NCBI GenBank assembly: GCA_003427395.1
Contig: BFEA01000160.1
Coordinates: 2,023,960 to 2,054,446, forward strand
Origin: Chara braunii
Taxonomy: Eukaryota > Streptophyta > Charophyceae > Charales > Characeae
DNA length: 30,487 nt
Direction of reading: 5' to 3'
Made by a program: the position numbers and the translations under genes. Positions within the stretch are counted from its first letter, which is position 1. Every line of letters begins with the position of its first letter. Shown here in pieces: positions 28,080 through 30,487 of this stretch. Under the pieces are notes generated by a model. It did not search any database. It saw only the letters and a program-made list of their open reading frames with translations, and was not told where the DNA came from.

Positions 28080-28628
28080 GCCCTTGAAAACGGGGAAACG
28101 GATGAATGCACCGACCATATCTAGTGCCTGTTGTTCCCGTCCGTTCCGAGGCTAGTTCCGAAGCGGCTAGCCGCAAGGCGGGGATGCGGGAGTAACCCTT
28201 GGCGCGACCCTTTTATCTTGCACTATTGGCGCGGGAATGATCCCTCGAATTTCCTCAATCTTACTATCAAAATTAAAAATGGAAGAAAAAGTTGAAAACA
28301 ATAGATGGGAAAAAAAAACGGGATATTCCTTATTCTATTAAATTTCCTCGGTATTTAATTTTAATGGGGTCGCCCTCATTATTCATTATTTCCGATAATA
28401 GAATTAAGAAGGTGAAAAATAATTAAAAATAATAAAAGAGAAGAGAACGAATGATTGCTTATTATTTGATCAATTTTAACAAAGTTTATTTCTGATGATT
28501 TTAACTAGGAATTATTCATTCACCATGATGTCATCTATTTGTACGGACTTCCGATAATTATAAATTCACGCGTGATTTTCCCCGATTCAACTGATTATTA
28601 CTTTAGTTATAACTCGGGTGTAATTCTC
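28080..28628. other. AT-rich gene-free stretch
   Basis: No gene, tandem array or foldback is seen. Composition shifts from mixed to strongly AT-rich (about 28240-28620) with many AATTAAAA-like runs. Confidence 0.6.
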
Positions 28629-29125
28629 GAGCGCCGAGCGGTACCAGTTTTGGGGTTGCTATAACATGGTCGGATCGCTGCAGCTATCGATTCCATTTTG
28701 GGACGGGTTACACGACATTATTATCTTGGTACGGTACACTGTTTCGGTATGGTCGCGACACTTTTGCTGCACTTTACGGCATCCGACGATGGGCTGGTAT
28801 GGTAACGGTACAGGCGAATGCCGCTCTGGCCAGCTATGTCATTTTGGTACGGTAATTGTGACTTGTTGGTTCGGTACAGGGATGGCACCGGGGCAGCGTA
28901 CTGCAGCCTGCTCCTAATTCTTTCGGCTCGGTAGCTGGTACGGTACTAAGCGGAGCTGCAACTCGACCTATTCATTTCTTCTCTTCGGGCCCAGCGCTGG
29001 TGACACTCATGGCGGTATGGTATTATCATATTCGGTCCGGTCCAAAACTGGTACGGTTCAGCTATCTTCGGTACTGCTGCTCGCCACGGGTTGGTATCAT
29101 TAACATTGGTGCTACGGACCGGTAC
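28629..29125. repeat. Cluster of dispersed GGTACGGTA-like motifs
   Basis: About fourteen GGTAC/GGTAT motifs occur in 500 bp, several as GGTACGGTA or GGTATGGTA (for example near 28728, 28797, 28846, 28939, 29013 and 29048). Spacing is irregular, and the sequence between motifs is unrelated. No gene is seen here, or in 29126-29557. Confidence 0.6.
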
Positions 29126-29557
29126 CTGGGTCCTGCTACTGGGCCTGTGGGCCTGAGACATGCCACCGTTCCATTTGAGACTGGGTGGCCTGTGTGGGAT
29201 AAAGGACAGACCAGCTAAAGGATTCGGACATTCGGCAGGGGGAGACCAGGGCGAACCGGGCTCACTGGAGCGGGCGACCAGAATGAACACGGCTCGCTGG
29301 TGCTGCCATGGGCGTGGCAGCCATGGGTGCGTAACCATGGAGGAGAGAGAAGGAGGGAGAGAGACGACCAGAGGGATTCGCGGACAGAGGGACCAGAATG
29401 AATGCGGCGCACGGGCAGCGAACGCAGCGATGGAGGTGTGAACCCGATGTGTACAACGTCCAAACGCGTGGGCCTAGAAGGAGACTAGTCATCTGTAAGT
29501 GGACATGGCAAAGAGGGAAAAGGGGCTTGAGATTCGAGAATGAGACGAGATGACCAC

Positions 29558-30333
29558 TGTGATGAAATGAAACAGCCACTCCCGCAGCGATAAGATGAGA
29601 TAGCGATTGATGAGACAAAGAAGCCAGATTGCTGGCAAAACGGCCAGCCAATCACGCTGGAAATAAGAACAACCAATACTGTTGTGAGAGAAAACAACTA
29701 ATTCAATGGCGAAATGAGCCATTCCCTTTGGAGAAGAGAACAACGGAACATGCGGGGAACCCAACCAGCCATTACAGCCGGTGCGCAGATCGACCGTACT
29801 TACCAGCGAAGAGGCCAGCTATACTCGCTGTAGGTTGACCGAGCCATTTCGCCGGGAGATGCAATCTGTTCTTGGCGCAGGTGATGAGACTTTCATAATT
29901 ACAGCAGGGGAAATGTAACGCCCATACCTACCAATGATGAGGGCTTTATTATTGCATCGGGGAAAATGTATCGCCCATGCTTACCAATGATGAGACTACC
30001 TACACTCGCTTGTGCGGGATCATGATCACACCCCTAATTATGTAAACAGTCATTCCCACTGGTAGTGGGAATAACCATCGCGCCGGTGATGGGAATAGCC
30101 ATTCTGCTGACGGTGAGAACAACTATCTTTGCTAATGAGAACGGTCCTTCCTGCTGGTGATGAGGGCAGTTAATCCCGCATATGATGAGAACAGTTCTTC
30201 CTGCAGGTGATGAGGGTGGATAATCCCGCTGATGACGAGGACAATCATTCCCGCTAGTGATGAGGGCATATATTTCCGCTGATGATGAAAACAATTGTTC
30301 TCGCTGATGATGAGGGCTACTACTTCAGAGGGA
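29558..30333. repeat. Degenerate 25-bp minisatellite
   Basis: From about 30130 the sequence breaks into 25-bp units of the pattern TNNTCCCGCTGRTGATGAGRR with a variable tail (for example units starting at 30147, 30172, 30197, 30222, 30247 and 30272). Upstream units become more diverged. A ~51-bp higher-order pair (GGGGAAATGTAACGCCCATA and its variant) lies at about 29908-29995. Confidence 0.75.
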
Positions 30334-30397
30334 AACGAGATCATTTGTTCCAAGTGCGCACAGCGAAGCACGTGTGATGTCTGTTTGGGAGTAAACT

Positions 30398-30398
<1 letters not shown>

Positions 30399-30487
<89 letters not shown>
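30399..30487. repeat. (AG)n microsatellite running off the window
   Basis: An unbroken run of at least 87 nt of AG repeats reaches the last base. Its true length is unknown. Confidence 0.98.

Noticed and set aside
29558-30333. 25-bp repeats considered as a CRISPR array
   Set aside because: The units are degenerate throughout, with no alternation of constant repeat and unique spacer.

Overview
This is a eukaryotic, transposon-dense intergenic window, most likely from a green plant or streptophyte alga. The evidence is a plant-type LTR retrotransposon primer-binding site (TGGTATCAGAGCT, matching the 3' end of initiator tRNA-Met), pieces of Penelope-like retroelements (PLEs) with a GIY-YIG endonuclease domain, many small foldback/MITE elements, and long CT/GA, AT and poly(A) tracts. 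PLEs are known in algae and some non-flowering plants but not in typical seed-plant repeats. A charophyte such as Chara is my guess, not something the sequence proves. I see no host gene, rRNA gene or intact tRNA gene. Nearly all recognisable coding sequence is decayed transposon; the one long intact frame is a retrotransposon integrase.

Layout. 1-4.1 kb: minisatellites, microsatellites and three MITE families, two of them interleaved at 2353-2794. 4.69-8.53 kb (+): a broken PLE reverse transcriptase followed by its terminal repeat (pLTR). The last codons are interrupted by a 1.59-kb poly(A)-tailed retro-insertion (6153-7738) flanked by a ~12-bp target duplication and carrying an array of RNA-like hairpins. 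8.53-10.0 kb: gene-free, including a sequencing-library adapter junction (8821-8858) inside an 81-bp duplication. 10.0-12.3 kb (-): the N-terminal half of a PLE (zinc knuckle, coiled coil, SAP-like stretch, GIY-YIG). 12.4-13.2 kb (-): a second pLTR, inverted relative to the first, preceded by the tail of another RT copy (13.2-14.0 kb) hit by a MITE and a short poly(A) element. Both pLTRs carry a sequence that can be drawn as a type I hammerhead ribozyme. 14.0-15.0 kb: two more foldbacks and a tRNA-derived SINE-like piece, then exactly 1000 N.

16.0-27.0 kb: one Ty3/gypsy element on the + strand. The order is partial 5' LTR with TATA box, PBS, gag, protease, RT/RNase H, integrase with an N-terminal PHD finger, an unrecognised ~650-codon accessory coding region, a purine tract and a truncated 3' LTR. 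A 245-bp LTR segment present at both ends has about six differences, which fits the several stops and frameshifts. 27.0-30.5 kb: tandem repeats, hairpins, a cluster of GGTACGGTA-like motifs, a degenerate 25-bp minisatellite and an (AG)n tract running off the end.

How the parts relate: the PLE pieces are two opposed halves (RT + pLTR; pLTR + N-terminal endonuclease half) of what looks like one family. The gypsy element is self-contained but dead as written. The most unusual items are the PHD-integrase fusion, the accessory region downstream of integrase, the hammerhead-bearing inverted pLTRs, and the hairpin-array retroelement, which shows a compensatory base-pair change between two copies.
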